Below, in pieces: positions 1 through 12,560 of a DNA stretch of 64,000 bases. Under the pieces are notes generated by a model. That model saw only the letters and a list, made by a program, of their open reading frames with translations. It had not been told where the DNA came from and did not search any database. Positions within the stretch are counted from its first letter, which is position 1. Each line of letters begins with the position of its first letter. The translations under genes and the position numbers were made by a program. The DNA is taken from assembly GCF_000001735.4 (NCBI RefSeq), contig NC_003071.7, positions 11,897,151-11,961,150 of the forward strand, read 5' to 3'. Source of the DNA: Arabidopsis thaliana. Taxonomy: Eukaryota > Streptophyta > Magnoliopsida > Brassicales > Brassicaceae.

Positions 1-474
1 AAAGTGTATACACATTCCAACCATTCTTGTTTCTTGGCATCCTCTTGTATCCACAAATACAAATAAAGCTTAGACCTAAGCCTTCTGGGATAAAAGTCAG
101 TATACCAGTGCCAACTAATCACGCCTAATTAATTTACCCTTGTAATTTATCAGTTTAGTAGGCGACGATGGAACCAATAACTTCATAATACTAGAATCTG
201 TCTTAAAAAAACTAAAATTTTCATTTCTAACATCAAAGCAAGCTATCTTCACAGTCTTTGCTTGTCCAGCAATGTAATACAAAACCTCATCGATGCATAC
301 CCCTTCACCTATAGGATAATGGTTTTCCGGACAATTCAGTTTTCTCCATGACATCTTCCGAGTTCCTAATGTCATAATATGTTCCTCTTCATTAGATACT
401 CCATAAAGTGAATTTCTTATGTTTGATACTTTATATCGTTTGCCAATAGGATCATACCATAATAAGCTTCTTGA
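1..474 (-). pseudogene. F-box-associated (FBA) domain fragment, frameshifted
   Basis: On the minus strand from about 474 down to 118 the translation is a recognisable F-box-associated domain: it begins LLWYDPIGKRYKVSN, continues through WRKLNCPENHYPIGEGVCID and ends NYKGKL. Near 123-135 a 4-base duplication (ATTAATTA context) shifts the frame and gives a stop at 115-117. The expected continuation (GVISWHWYTDFYPRRLRSK, then KKQEWLECVY) is readable in another frame down to base 1. An in-frame TAA at 475-477 cuts the 5' side, and no F-box was seen upstream. Family knowledge: such proteins are substrate adaptors of SCF ubiquitin ligases and this class is rich in pseudogenes in Arabidopsis. I infer a decayed copy that continues beyond the window edge. 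Confidence 0.75.
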
Positions 475-812
475 TTAGCTATATTTAAATGTAATTTTTT
501 TTTACTCTCTCTCAATTGGTCAAATTTAGAGGAGATAAAAAAAATTTACCACCCAATAATTGTTTCATTATTATTGGCTAAACTTAGGTGAGGTGAATAA
601 AAAAAATGAACCCAATTTTCGTTCCATTAACATTCATTTACGTCGTTTTCTTAAATATGAGTACACATATATCAGTTTATTCATATAGTTAAACTAATAT
701 TTAAATACTAACATGTGCATACGTGTACGTTAATGTTATGAGTCATTTTACATTGTCAAGTAATAAAAATTGAAAATGAGAATTTCATTTTGTTTCTTAA
801 TAGACTTCAGTG
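475..812. other. Intergenic, ATL57 upstream region
   Basis: AT-rich spacer between the F-box relic and ATL57. It presumably holds the ATL57 promoter and leader. I see no strong TATA box placement and no further coding remnant. Confidence 0.5.
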
Positions 813-1592
813 ATGGAGACCAAGCACCTACGCAAGCTTCTCCAGCTCTACCAAGCTTGTGGTGGCGAACAAGAGCTCACAAAAACCGTCCAAAACGTCA
901 CATCATCACCATTGACTCCAACGCCACCACCACAGCCACCTTCGGCATTAGACTCCACTATGGCTCTCACCATCTTTATCCTCTTGGTTGCTCTCTTCTT
1001 CATGGGTTTCTTTTCAGTTTACTTCCGCCACTTCGCAGACAGTTCAAGTTCAACGGTTGATATTTCTTCCATGCCAAGAACAAGATCCTCTAGGATGTCT
1101 CCACGTCGCCTTTCCACATCCGTCGTCGTATCACGGCCGTATAGTTTCCGGAGGGGTCTTGATTCTCAGGTAAATCCATTTCTCTAATTATCTTTCTCGG
1201 TTCTTATGTTAACCGGCAAGATTGGGACATTTCAGGCCGTTCGATCTCTGCCAGTGTACCGTTACACGAAAGCAGCGAAGCAGCGGAACGAAGATTGCGT
1301 TATCTGCTTGAGCGATTTCGAAGAAGGTGAAACAGTTAAAGTGATACCACATTGTGGTCACGTGTTCCACGTAGATTGCGTTGACACGTGGCTGAGCTCA
1401 TACGTAACATGTCCCTTGTGCCGGAGTAACCAGCTGTTCTCGGATAAGGACTTGGGCATGCAAGAACCGCCTGATCAGGACTCGGCAGAAGAACATGACA
1501 CGTGTGATGGTGTGGACACTTGTGTAAGGAGGTGTAGTAGCTGTTCAAGTTTGGGGCAGAGGACTGGATTGGAACGATCGCTGAGCCTCTGA
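813..1592 (+). CDS. ATL57: RING-H2 finger E3 ubiquitin ligase, ATL family (ATL57)
   Basis: Two exons, 813-1169 and 1236-1592, give 237 residues. The first ATG, at 813, is preceded by an A/T-rich leader. Near residues 50-75 a single hydrophobic segment (ALTIFILLVALFFMGFFSVY) is the usual ATL membrane anchor. A GLD motif (FRRGLDSQ) lies just before the intron and is followed by SLPVY. The RING-H2 domain is C-x2-C-x15-C-x-H-x2-H-x2-C-x10-C-x2-C (CVIC, HCGHVFHVDC, CPLC), with the conserved CVDTW. ATL proteins are membrane-bound E3 ligases that pass ubiquitin from an E2 to substrates, often in stress or hormone responses; the substrate here is unknown. The intron is only 66 bp. The tail is Ser/Cys-rich. 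The ATL57 name is from memory of At2g27940. Confidence 0.93.
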
Positions 1593-2271
1593 CATGTTCT
1601 TTTTTTTTTGTGTTGTTCTTAATCTTGATTTTGTCTTTGTATTATTGTTGTAATAAGGGAAGGGTATGAAATAATGACTTTGTAAAATGAGATTGAGTAG
1701 TAAATTTTGTTAGTGTTGCCAAAATATTATTTTATTCATTCCATTTTGTTTTATGAGATGTTTAAGAATAAAACAAAATTATGAGTTTCTGATTTTGTAT
1801 TACTATTTTCCGTGGAAGGAAACGGAAAAATTGAAGCGAAATGTGTGGAAACGAAATTTTTGTTAGCATCAAGTGAATCAACCAATTTATTTATCCCCAA
1901 AAAATCAACCATACGTACACAATTTCGTAGTGTTTTGTCAAACACGGCTTCAGAGGCTCATTTCTTTGTGTCATCTGAAGTGTTGCACTTTTTAGATGTC
2001 TCTTTTTTTTTTTTTTTTGGATATGCATAAAAGTACAGGTAGTCACAGATAGTTCACTGCCACCAATTTCTATTGAATCTTTTGATGTTTCATGTGTATA
2101 AAAATAGTTAAGAAGTGTGTGTTTGTCTTTCTTACACCACGGATAAAATTAAGAGCCGAGTGAATCAGAGTAAATATCTATGCTAAAAACATCACAATCA
2201 AAGACATTTGATATCTGTAAAACCCAGAATCAAATAAGCAGAGCTTGGAGCCGTAGGAGAGCACAAGAGTT
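1593..2271. other. Convergent 3' regions
   Basis: 3' flanks of the convergent ATL57 and RING genes. There is a T-run around 2000-2020 but no flanking direct repeat. No coding signal stands out. Confidence 0.5.
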
Positions 2272-5200
2272 TCAAAGAATAGAGTAAGCACGAACTACCT
2301 CAATCACAGGGGCTTGACACATGGGACATTTTCCTCCCGCTTCCACTAGCTTCTTTGCACACTTCTCGCAGGTGTTCATATGTCCACATCTGTTGTTTAC
2401 GAACGAAACAAGAAAAAAAAAACAGAGGAGTTTAGATATCAATTTGGGAACATGTTTAAAACAAATGTTGGTGTTTTCATGGTTCATAGTTTCATACGTA
2501 CCTATACAATAAAGAGTCAATATTGCTCTCGCAGCATACGCAGCAGATCCCTTTCCTTACATATTCCCATTTTGACTCGTAACTCGCAGTGTCCTTGGAT
2601 GGACCTGTGAATCGATTAAGGTGAGTCCACAAGAAAAAAAAAATAGTTGCATTCTTTGTTGTATACTGTTGTGACTTGTGAATCATCATATGTAAGGTCA
2701 TAATGTGACTTGAGACTAATAGAAAACCTGGTTGGTCAGTAGAGCGGTGCATCGCAGCAGAGACCTCTTGTCTTATGGACCGTTGTAACTCGAGTTGCAT
2801 TTCCATGCAAGCCTCTAGCATCCTCTGCAGGTTATCCATCCTTTGCTGTATTCTACCCATGTCAACCCTCAAATCGTTGATCGAATCCCAATCCTGCAGA
2901 GATATTGTTGATCAAGTTAACAAATAAGCGCAACAGCATATAAAATATCAACCAATGAGTTCCTTCATCTTTAGAAAAGACAATTGCTTTGGCACCCTTC
3001 ACCCTAGGGATTAAGTTTGGGACTAGTCTTACCATTCCAATGCCCTGATGCAAATCATGTGCCGGCCAGTTTGAATGGGATCGATCATGGTCCCACCGTG
3101 GCTGAATAGGGATGACTGGGGAGGGTAGAGTCAAAGGAGGAGATTCAACAGCATCAAGTTCTTGACCACCACTCTGAGCATCATCCTGCTGTTCGGTATC
3201 TTCACCTACTATTGTATGGTCAGAATAAGTCTCGGCTTCTTCCCAGTCGACAGGATTTTGGCTTCGTCTGTCCATGTAAGATTGTATCAACTGGCTAAGA
3301 TTTTCCCTAAACCCGCTCTGCAGAAGATTTGAGACACGTCTCCTGTAGTGCCCATAGCAAGCCATCAGATACATAAAATGAGGTTGAAAAGCGTCGCCAT
3401 TACGGCAAAAATTTACTAGATATCTTACCTGCTCGAGAGTTCTCTGAGTTCCATGTTGTTCTCATTACCATCATCCGGAGGAAAGAATGTGGTAGCCCTT
3501 CCCATTGAAACTGTGTCCTGATCAGAATGTTCCTCTGACCAGTCTTGTATTGTGCTTTGAAGAGATGCAGCATCATCATCAGGCTGCATCTCTGTGAGTT
3601 CCCCGAGTATGTTGGCTTCTCTGTCCTCGTCCACAGATGATAACTGGGATAACTGATTTGGAAAATTCTCAGGAACATCTGTATCTGCCTCCTCTTCAGC
3701 GTCATCTCTCCATGCACTGGTTGCACCATTGATAAGTTGCCAATCGGATTCTTCGTTTTCCATCTGCTCCACGGTTTGTTCCTCTAGAGTGACAGTTAGG
3801 TTAATGCTTTCGCCCAGATTCTCCTGGAAATTTGTTGTCCGGTTTATCGGTCCCATGGTGGCAATTTCTTCAGAAATTTGCAGAGACTGTTCATAGGGTA
3901 TCTCGATAGTTTCTCGTAATTGACAACCGTATCTGATCTCATCTCCATGAATTGAAGAGGATGAACACCCAGTAGCATTCAGGTCCACTTCCGTATCATT
4001 TCTTCTTTGAGAAAAATCATCAATTTCTGACCGTTGCCAGCCTTCTACACGTGCAGTCCTTTCTTCCAAACTTGTGCTCCGGCTACAACACCGTCCAGAG
4101 TTAGTTATCTCATCCAGTGAACTTTGGTTGTCAGCCTCTCGGCCATTTTGATCTGAACCACCGTCTGCATCATTGATGCTATCTAGACAATTCAGGTCGT
4201 TTTGTTCACCTCTATTATGATCAGTTTCAGCATTTGATGAGGTCTCAGAGTGACTACTGCTCGCTTGACCAGAGGCAGACCGGTCCAGTCTGGATATAAA
4301 TTCCTCCCTAGCATATGACAAACACACAGTAAGCAAGGACCTTTTTAACACCTCTAAAATAGAATTTATTATTACAGAAGAATTAACTACCTCAGCTCAG
4401 ATACAGTGTGCCTCTCTCTTAGAAAGCCCAACTCAGTGGCTGCAGATGATGTTGGTTTCTCTTTATCATCGTTGTCACCATTTCGCAAGAATCTCCCCCT
4501 TAGCAATGCCTGCAAAAGTAATTCAAATCATGATTTAAAGCTATGCCAACCAAAACCCAAGAGATAGAGTTGAGACATAGATTTAGCTCTTAACGCCTTC
4601 AAACAACCAATGTGCCAGTTAAGCTGACTGGTAATGATAGACAAAAAGATATCATATAAAATATAAAGAGATGCTCAGCATATCTATCACTACAACTCCT
4701 ATGACACAAACGTCAAGTTAGAATCCCCTTAAGAGGAAGTATAAAATGACCAAAACGGGAAAGGAAGGTATATAGCAGGAAATAGAAGCTATCATAAACT
4801 CCCTCAAGTATGTCTCCAACCCCCATTCGACTATGAATTTCGTTATTCATTTTAGAAAAAAAAGTGACTACTAGACTTTCAGTCATTGTTCCTCTGACAC
4901 AAGATGCTTATAATTGTATAAAGAACTAATGCTAATTATTGTTCCTGTATTTATTCCACATACACAAATAGCACAACATAGAATTAGGAAGGTTGGGGCG
5001 TCTTCACAATCTTTACGAATGTATCGGTAATTGAGTAGCCTGTGAATGTATCTGACAGTGGTTTTGGACAATATAGCACAGATTGATTTTTTCTTATTTG
5101 GGAATAGTTACTTAAAGATAACAATATCACATATTCAATGTCACCGAGACAAGTAACTGAGAGGTAAGAAACAGTCACAAAGTCTAATGAGCAAACCTGA

Positions 5201-6021
5201 ATGCGGTTGCGATGAGCGAAGTTTGATACTGCATGATGCTGCATCAATCCCTCCAGCTCTCTTTGCCTTTCCATCTCAGCCATTTTTAACATATCCACCC
5301 ACACTTGCCTACCACACAACTTGCGTATGCCTCTTCTAGCATGTTCATTCTGGATGCTGTTTGGATTAACAACTATTCCATCAAGTACTCTTTCAATCTG
5401 ATTAGCACCTTCAATAGGTTGTTCTTCCCTGAGATCACCAAGAGCAGGCCTCTGCTGGCTATTCATCTGAACCATCTCCCTTATGATCCTCACCCTTTCT
5501 TGTTCAGTTTCACCAAGCCATTCTGCTCTTGAGCTGTTGGTTGCTTGGGAAGCAGAATCAGTATGCTGACCTGTCCCAGAGCTCGTCCACTCACGAAAAA
5601 TCTGTCTAACTCTTTCCCTTTCACCCATCCCCAGATCAGAAAAATGCTCGCTCTGAAAAGGGCCGAGATCCTCACTCGAGTTATGTGACCCAACATGACT
5701 CTGGGTGGGAGACCATCCACCAAGTTCATTCTCACCCAGATTAACACTATCTCTAACAATATCATGTGCACTAATATTACTGTCACAACCATTTCCCCTC
5801 ATAGTATTAGATGGTGAAGAAACACTCCTCCTCTCACCATCTCTCTCACGAGCATGACCCATCACATGATCATCCTCAAGTTCCCTCCACATCTGTAGGA
5901 GTGAGGATGCCCGGACGCTTGACCTTCCCTCATTTTCCCTTTGTCTAGTCGCCTGAACCTCAGAGTCCCGACGGAAAGATGAATCGATCACCAAAATATT
6001 TTGCAGACCAGCGATAGCCAT
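2272..6021 (-). CDS. C3HC4 RING-finger protein, large, coiled coil plus C-terminal RING
   Basis: Seven exons in transcription order: 6021-5197, 4509-4391, 4307-3429, 3342-3033, 2893-2728, 2604-2502 and 2389-2272. They total 2520 nt, or 839 residues, and phases agree at every junction. The start is placed at [11 protein letters not shown]: an upstream in-frame Met lies beyond a likely splice acceptor (AATACAG near 6041), so it would be intronic. The long acidic, low-complexity N-terminal part includes VRQIFREW and [19 protein letters not shown] Gln/Glu/Met-rich coiled coil follows ([20 protein letters not shown]). The C-terminal RING reads CCVCCES, then [11 protein letters not shown], then CPMCQAP, so it ends close to the C-terminus as in MULAN/BIRC-type E3s. 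Likely an E3 ubiquitin ligase; substrate unknown. It matches my memory of At2g27950. Confidence 0.92.
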
Positions 6022-6960
6022 TTGATCAATCTTTAACTGTATTAGCAAAAAGCCTAATTATCTACAAAATATACACAAAAACTGGCTTCTCCAGATAGAA
6101 TTAGATCATCTCCTATGGTGCTCATCAATTTCAATACCTCAGATATTTCATCTGACCACGACTCTTAAAGCCGCGTTGCACTGAAATCATATGTTTATTA
6201 TCGTCCAACAACATTCTCCACCAAAATATAGACTCCTTCTCTTTGCAGTGATTGCAGAATAAAGATTCCTTCCGTGAGGTTAAAACTTAGCTCCAAGCAA
6301 GCACCTGAAAATATTCACCATTCAAATGAATCAAATCCGAATTTCAAACAGATGATCTCTATATCAATCAGGTTACCGACTCTATGCTCGATTGCTGATA
6401 AAAATGGCGAAAAAAAAGAAAAAAAAATCAGATTCCCGATCACACTTATGAAGCGATTATGAACCCTAAATCTCACATTCTAATCCGTTTACGCAGTCAC
6501 AGATTTATACGCTCGATAACAGTAACACAAACCTTGAATTGGATCTGAAATAAACAAAGATCCACAAAATCCGATCGAAAACCAAATCCGCAAAATTAGA
6601 GCTCCAGAAAGGAAAAAGGAGTAATCAGTGTTGGTGATGAAGCCAAAAACCCAAAGAATCCGCCATTAACAAATAAAAACCTAGCTTGAAAGGGGAAACA
6701 CAAAATGAGAGAGACGTCATGAACGAAACCTACCAGTGAAGAGAATCAATATGGTGTGGCTTGGATTTAGGAGTGAAGAAACGGTCAGCTCCGAGAGAGA
6801 ATTTAACCAGAAGAGAAGACGAAAGAGAAGAAGAGTGAATTGTGGAGAGGAGGAACATGTGGACCTCTCTGCTTCTTCGGGAAGAAAATCTTACCGTAAC
6901 ACGAACGTCTGGGGAAAAATAGACTACCGACTAATACCTGATTGACACGTATCATGCTTC
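6022..6960 (-). other. 5' leader and promoter of the RING gene
   Basis: Likely spliced 5' untranslated leader: an acceptor sits about 20 bases before the ATG. The purine/pyrimidine-biased block up to about 6850 is typical of plant leaders. Exact exon limits and the transcription start cannot be fixed from sequence alone. Confidence 0.4.
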
Positions 6961-8339
6961 CCAAAGTTGGTTTTTTTCTTTTTGGCTTCAACTAGTATGG
7001 AGTATTATTTTAAAATATATATAAATAAAGAAAAATATCAAAATAAACTCATATTTATGATTTGGATACATATCAATTTTTAGATATTTGGAACAAAATC
7101 TAGATAAGAAGATCTCATATGTTTTCTCTAAATCGATGGACTTTGGCTATCAATCCAAATATTACGATATTTTGCATATTTTGATATGAATCTGATAAAT
7201 TTTGTCTTTAAACAAGTTTTTAAAACATGAAAAAAATAATCACAGAATTAGATTTTATACTATACCTAATTTTCGGAGTTGGGGTTGATATCAGATTCAT
7301 ATCAAAATCTCCAATAAGAGTAATGTAATCCATGCACATTTTTTATTTTGTTTTCATTTCATATGAAGTGTCATTTTTACACGACTCATTTAAATATTTG
7401 ATTAAGTCTACAAAATAAAATTCATTTTGTACTTGTATCAATGTATTATATGTTACACTATTATTAATTTTACTTAGGGGCAATGGATAAAGATCCTTAT
7501 CGAAAGTACATTAAAATAGCAAGAGTAAAAATTTGACAAACAAAAACATAATTATTACTCTAAAATGACATTTATTTGAAAACTAATTAATATATCTTAG
7601 TATTTTGTCATCTTCAGTCTTCACCCAAACTTTTAATTATTTTCTTTTCATTTAGACTATCGAATTAATTAGATGACAAAATTGAGAATGCATATGATTA
7701 ATTGACTATCATTTTCTTTGAGCAATACTGATTAGTACAACTTCGGAAAAAGCAACAAATTAAAAAAGAACACACAATTACATTAGTAGCATTTTGTAAA
7801 GGAACATAGTTTATAGTAATTTTTACATTATATGAATTCTTATTCCAACTAATTGATGTCATGTGGAGTCCTACACAGCGCCGCAGTTAAATTGAATGGT
7901 GGAGAGGCCTGATCAGAACCTAAAATCATTACACTGTCGAATTAGTTGTTAAAGCTTTTCTAAGTATTGGGTGGCTAATATTTGCCTCATAAGCATACAT
8001 TTTATTAAACTTTCCGTTGCCGGTAAGTATGAAAAAACTGTATTAGTATGAATTTATAAGTGTTGTTATTGAATGTCTTGAGTTTAAAGAAAAAAGACAA
8101 GCAACATCTAAGTTGTTGATGTGGAAGATTGGGTAATATCGTAGAATTAGATTTTCTTGTACCATTAACTAATAATAAATGATCATGATTGCAGTAAAAA
8201 GTAGATCTAGTATAACCCTAAGTATTATAATCACTAAAAACGGTTTCGTGTTTGTGCCCTTTTGGTGGTGAATTAACTATATTGTATGTTTTGATGATTA
8301 AAAATATCAATTCAACTTTTGTTTAATTCATTTGTGTTG

Positions 8340-8705
8340 NTGAGTTGTTCTCTCCTCTTCTTCTAATAGTCCACGTCTCTANNACGTTCAAGTTATTNNA
8401 GAAGATTATTGGATGACGGAGAACCGGAGNTNAACCAAGATAGATAATCGAAATGACAAACCCAACATTTGATAAAAATATATGATTTTAAAAAACTTTA
8501 AAAGATTATCGGATAATTTTAAAAAACTCTAAAAGATGATCCAAACGAGTTATGCCAAGTATGAGAAAGGAGATATGCAACANNNTNCNACTNNAAAATT
8601 GAGTAATTTTTATTTAATGNNNNACGAAAAGTTAAATGTACTTTTAGTGNTNNNAGTNCTCTTNCAANNGACTACGAAAAAGTTAAATGTGTGTAAGTGN
8701 TNNNG
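8340..8705. other. Low-quality stretch with ambiguous bases
   Basis: About 35 n characters are scattered over 366 bases, concentrated near 8580-8705. No feature should be trusted across it. The readable part repeats related phrases (ACGAAAAGTTAAATGT and ACGAAAAAGTTAAATGTGTG), so a short tandem repeat that was hard to sequence is possible. Confidence 0.8.
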
Positions 8706-9905
8706 GTAATTAATGTAATCAATTTTTAAAAGCTTCTCCTTGTGGACCACAAATTATCAAGAAATGAGTGTAATGTGCTATAATATGTTCGTTACTGATC
8801 TTTCACAATCACATCCAACCATCGAATTTTTTAAGAAACTAATATTATTTTGTTGTTATATTGTCACAAATCCATCATAAATTTTGCTATGGCTTGAATT
8901 TCTCTCAAGTTGTATGCCTATATAAGTTATAGAAGTTATTTAATATTATTTTTTTAATGGAAAAACAAAGTTGGTTGAGAAAACTTCACGAGAAGAAATA
9001 AGTTGTGACGTCGATTAAACAAATGATGCATGCATGTATTCAATAAAAAGACAGAATTATAGATATTGACATCAAAGGTATCAAAGGTTTCATTTTCTTG
9101 TTTTTGTTATAAAATGTTTATTTTTCATAAATCCAAACTACTCATATGCGTACCTTACAAAATCTGATTACATTCTGTCGAATGTTTTGAGAGATATAGA
9201 AGCGTGGATGAAACCACTTACACCCGAAAGTGCAACAAAAACCAATTTATTTTTCTAAAAAGAAAAACGAAATAAGAGGAAGTGCATGTATCTCGCTCTA
9301 AAATCGAAAGTTCTATATATGAAAATGATTATATATAACTTATCTTCTTTAATTTCTTATGTAGTTCTCTCATAAAGAGAAAAAAAGAAGAACAAAGTGA
9401 GAAGATGTGATATGGCGTGACCATATAGACTGAAAGATTCAAAACAATGATTATAACAGAAAAGGGAAGACCACTAACGATGCATAAATCTATAATAGCG
9501 TATGATTTTGAAAACGAAATATTAAAAGAAAAGAAAAGCTAAAGCTTGGTTCCAATTTCCCGGAAAATAAAATATGTTAATTAGTTTGAATGACTTTTTG
9601 ATCTGCCGCCGGAATTTGTCAGTGGCCTTAATCATAGTCTAATAGTCTAATTAAAGACTATTTTCATGAACCACATTGGTTCAATAGAGACTCAATCATA
9701 TTATTCTTAAGTTAAAGTTTCAATGTTGCTTAATAGCCCGACCATTCGCTAATATGGCCAATGTTAATAGAACCTTAGATATCATTAGGCACATTGGCTA
9801 AATCATGGGCCCTTATTTTAGAGCTTCTTTCTCATTCAAAAAACTGAAAAAGGGATAAATAAGATATCTAAAGTGTTTCTCTGGATTCCAAATACCTTTT
9901 TGAAA

Positions 9906-9939
9906 AGCATTTTTTTTTTTTTTTTTTGATAGCATTTTT
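9906..9939. repeat. Poly(T) micro-insertion with 9-bp direct repeats
   Basis: AGCATTTTT at 9906-9914 is repeated at 9931-9939. Between them lie a T-run and GAT. On the minus strand this reads target copy, ATC, poly(A), target copy. Confidence 0.5.
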
Positions 9940-10728
9940 AAGGGTATTGATGTGAAGTAATGTTGTTTATGTTATTATATAAAGAATCTCTTAAGACAAA
10001 AAAAAAGTAGATCTTGACTAACTCATAACAATTTCTTTTCATAAATTAATAAAAACTATCCAATTGTAGATGGGAAAAGTAAAATAAAATTATATTAGTA
10101 TATAAATTATGGTGCTAAACTTAATCATGAGTTTTTCAAGTATTAAAAACAACGACAATGAAGAATCTCAATTTCTTTCAACTTTTTCTCCACGATTTTG
10201 ATGCTTATATACGATGTAGTAATACAGTGAACAAAGAGCTGAGTTTTACCCCAAATTCAATAAATTGTTTGTATAAATTTTATGAAGTTGTAACCGCTAT
10301 ATTATATTTCATAAAGTTTTTACTTGGGTCGTTCACATTTTGTAGGTATGTTTTGCAAAGTCATTTTTCTCACCTTATCGCCGTCCATGTTCATAATTTT
10401 TTTTGTTTAAATGTTGGATAGATTGATAATCATGATACTTTAAATTTTCTAAAAAGCCTTTTTAAAAGTCATATTTAAGATGAGCGTGTTAATGATCGTA
10501 GCACCACTCAGCCACATATTGGAGGGGCCTAATGGAGGGTGCGGTGAATGACTTACGTTGATATGTAATTTTCATTAACTTCAAATATACATGCATTAAT
10601 GTTCAAAGTTAAAACTAATATCAGTTCCAACAAATTTGGAGGAAGCATAATTCACTTATTTAATACAAGTAATTAGGCAGTATGAAATTTTGTTTGAGAC
10701 AAATTGAATTTGGTATATGACTATTTGT

Positions 10729-10782
10729 GGAACATTTTCTTTTCTTTTTTTTTTTTTTTGGACAATTGGAACATTTTCTTTT
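10729..10782. repeat. Poly(T) micro-insertion with 15-bp direct repeats
   Basis: GGAACATTTTCTTTT at 10729-10743 is exactly repeated at 10768-10782. The 24-base insert between them is a T-run followed by GGACAATT. On the minus strand it looks like a very short RNA-derived body ending in C, then poly(A), flanked by a target-site duplication. Confidence 0.65.
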
Positions 10783-11702
10783 ATATGTCATTTAATTGTT
10801 ACAAAAACGTAACTTTTCTTGTAGCTTGTTATGTGTTTTAAAAAAAATATTTTAGCCTTTTTTTGGAGTTATAAAAATAAAAAAAATTATTTTTTTTGTG
10901 TGGACGGCCGACGGCTAATTTACTAACCACCGAAGCAACGTTCAACAGTTATGTATCAAGTACTTGATCTAAAGCAAGCAATATGACCAAATCATCAACT
11001 TTTGTGTTTTCTAATAGAAAATACAAAAGTCTTATTAAATCAATTAATCTACAAACTCAAGTGATCTTAAATTTAATTCTTATTTCTAATGTCAATTCAT
11101 ACTAAGTCTTGTGTAGACCACCACTCTTTTGATCATACTAAGTATTATCTCTCGTAAATTAGGAGTTAGCGATTACACACTATAGTTGTCACAATTAAAA
11201 TTCTCCTACGATGTCAACCCTAACATACGGTTTAAAAATTCTTAGTAAAAAAGAAGTATATGCGAATTCAGTTTAAATGCTTGTGAAATACAAGTGATAT
11301 CAAAAAGTTGATATGGTTAAAAAGACTGATGGGCACAATACAATCACTAAAGAAAACACAAAACAAATGAACAAGAAAGCAAATGTTTACCTCATCAAAA
11401 CAAAGAAGAAAGATTGTGCATGTGTTAGGTTAAAGGCTTTAAGGAGACATTGAGCTGTCTTTGTTTGGTGTGGTCTTTTTGAGTCTTATCACATCAAAGA
11501 GCAAACATAAGCGTCAAGTGAATAAGAACATCAACTAGATATTTGTTCATATAACTTTGATTTGTCTTTTATTGGAACATGTACTTTTCTTTTTTTTTCT
11601 CCATGTGTTTGAACCCTCTTATCTTACTTTTTTGTAGGGCAAAATCATGAATCTTATCAATATCTTTCGTCGATTTGATATCATTTGGTTACTATTCAGT
11701 GA

Positions 11703-12560
11703 TCTCTACTCCAGTTATATATTATACAAGATTTTAACCCGCGGTACACCGCGGAAACAATTTATTTTTTAAAGTTAGTATATATAAAAATTTATAAATT
11801 GTATTTACAACTTTTATTAAGTAACGTCCTGCCAAACCCGTCCCGCAAAATTCGTCCTGCAAAAAAACCCATTTATTTTATTAATATTGATCTTATTTAT
11901 GAATCATTGTCTAAATATTTTAGTCGATGCGGGATGTTGAACCCACACATTTTTTGCCAATTGGTTAATATATGTTCATTTTTAAAATTTTGAATCACAA
12001 AATATGACGGAATTTTTTTTGAAATTTTTTTAAACTATATATTATATAATGATGTTAAATTTTTTGATATATTAAACTTTTTATAAGTTTAAATATTAAT
12101 AATGTTTTATAAAGTTTAAATATATAAATAATAATATTTAAAAAATATATTTTTTGCCTTTTAGGTAATGACCTAATAACTCTAAAAGCAAAGATTTAAA
12201 AGATTTAAATCGTTAATTAAATATGTTCATTTCTAAATAATTAATGACAGTAGCATGACATTGTAAATAAGTTCAAATACAGGATTTATTTATTTAAACA
12301 AAAAACGTTTAGTAAAAATAATATTTATTTAAACAAAAAACTTTGTTTTAAAATATTGTTAACAAATACGTTTATGCTAATTTTAAGGGATTGATGTAAA
12401 GTTTGTTTGGATTAAATTTGATTGATAATATGATTAACAATTTAAATTAAGAATTTAAAGTAAAATTAATTTTTTTGGAAAACAAAATTAATGCTAGTGG
12501 CATTGGGTTGTAAATAAGGTCAATTCTAAGATTTATTTGTTAAAATGGCTGCAAAAATGT
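11703..12560 (+). mobile_element. Helitron-like (ATREP-type) remnant
   Basis: The 5' end TCTCTACTCCAG after an A, followed by AT-rich sequence and ACCCGCGGTACACCGCGG, resembles the 5' termini of many Arabidopsis non-autonomous Helitrons. A related GC-rich phrase (AACCCGTCCCGCAAAATTCG) follows near 11830. No CTRR 3' terminus with a hairpin was identified, so the right border is a guess. No Rep/helicase coding sequence is present. Confidence 0.5.

Larger units (their letters stand above)
6961..11702. other. Gene-poor AT-rich intergenic DNA with unresolved bases
   Basis: No convincing gene, tRNA or long repeat was found. Bases 8340-8705 contain many n calls. Two poly(T) insertions bounded by direct repeats lie at 9906-9939 and 10729-10782 (listed separately). 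Short open frames here, such as the one near 10158-10421, lack family resemblance and have the composition of random AT-rich DNA. Confidence 0.6.
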
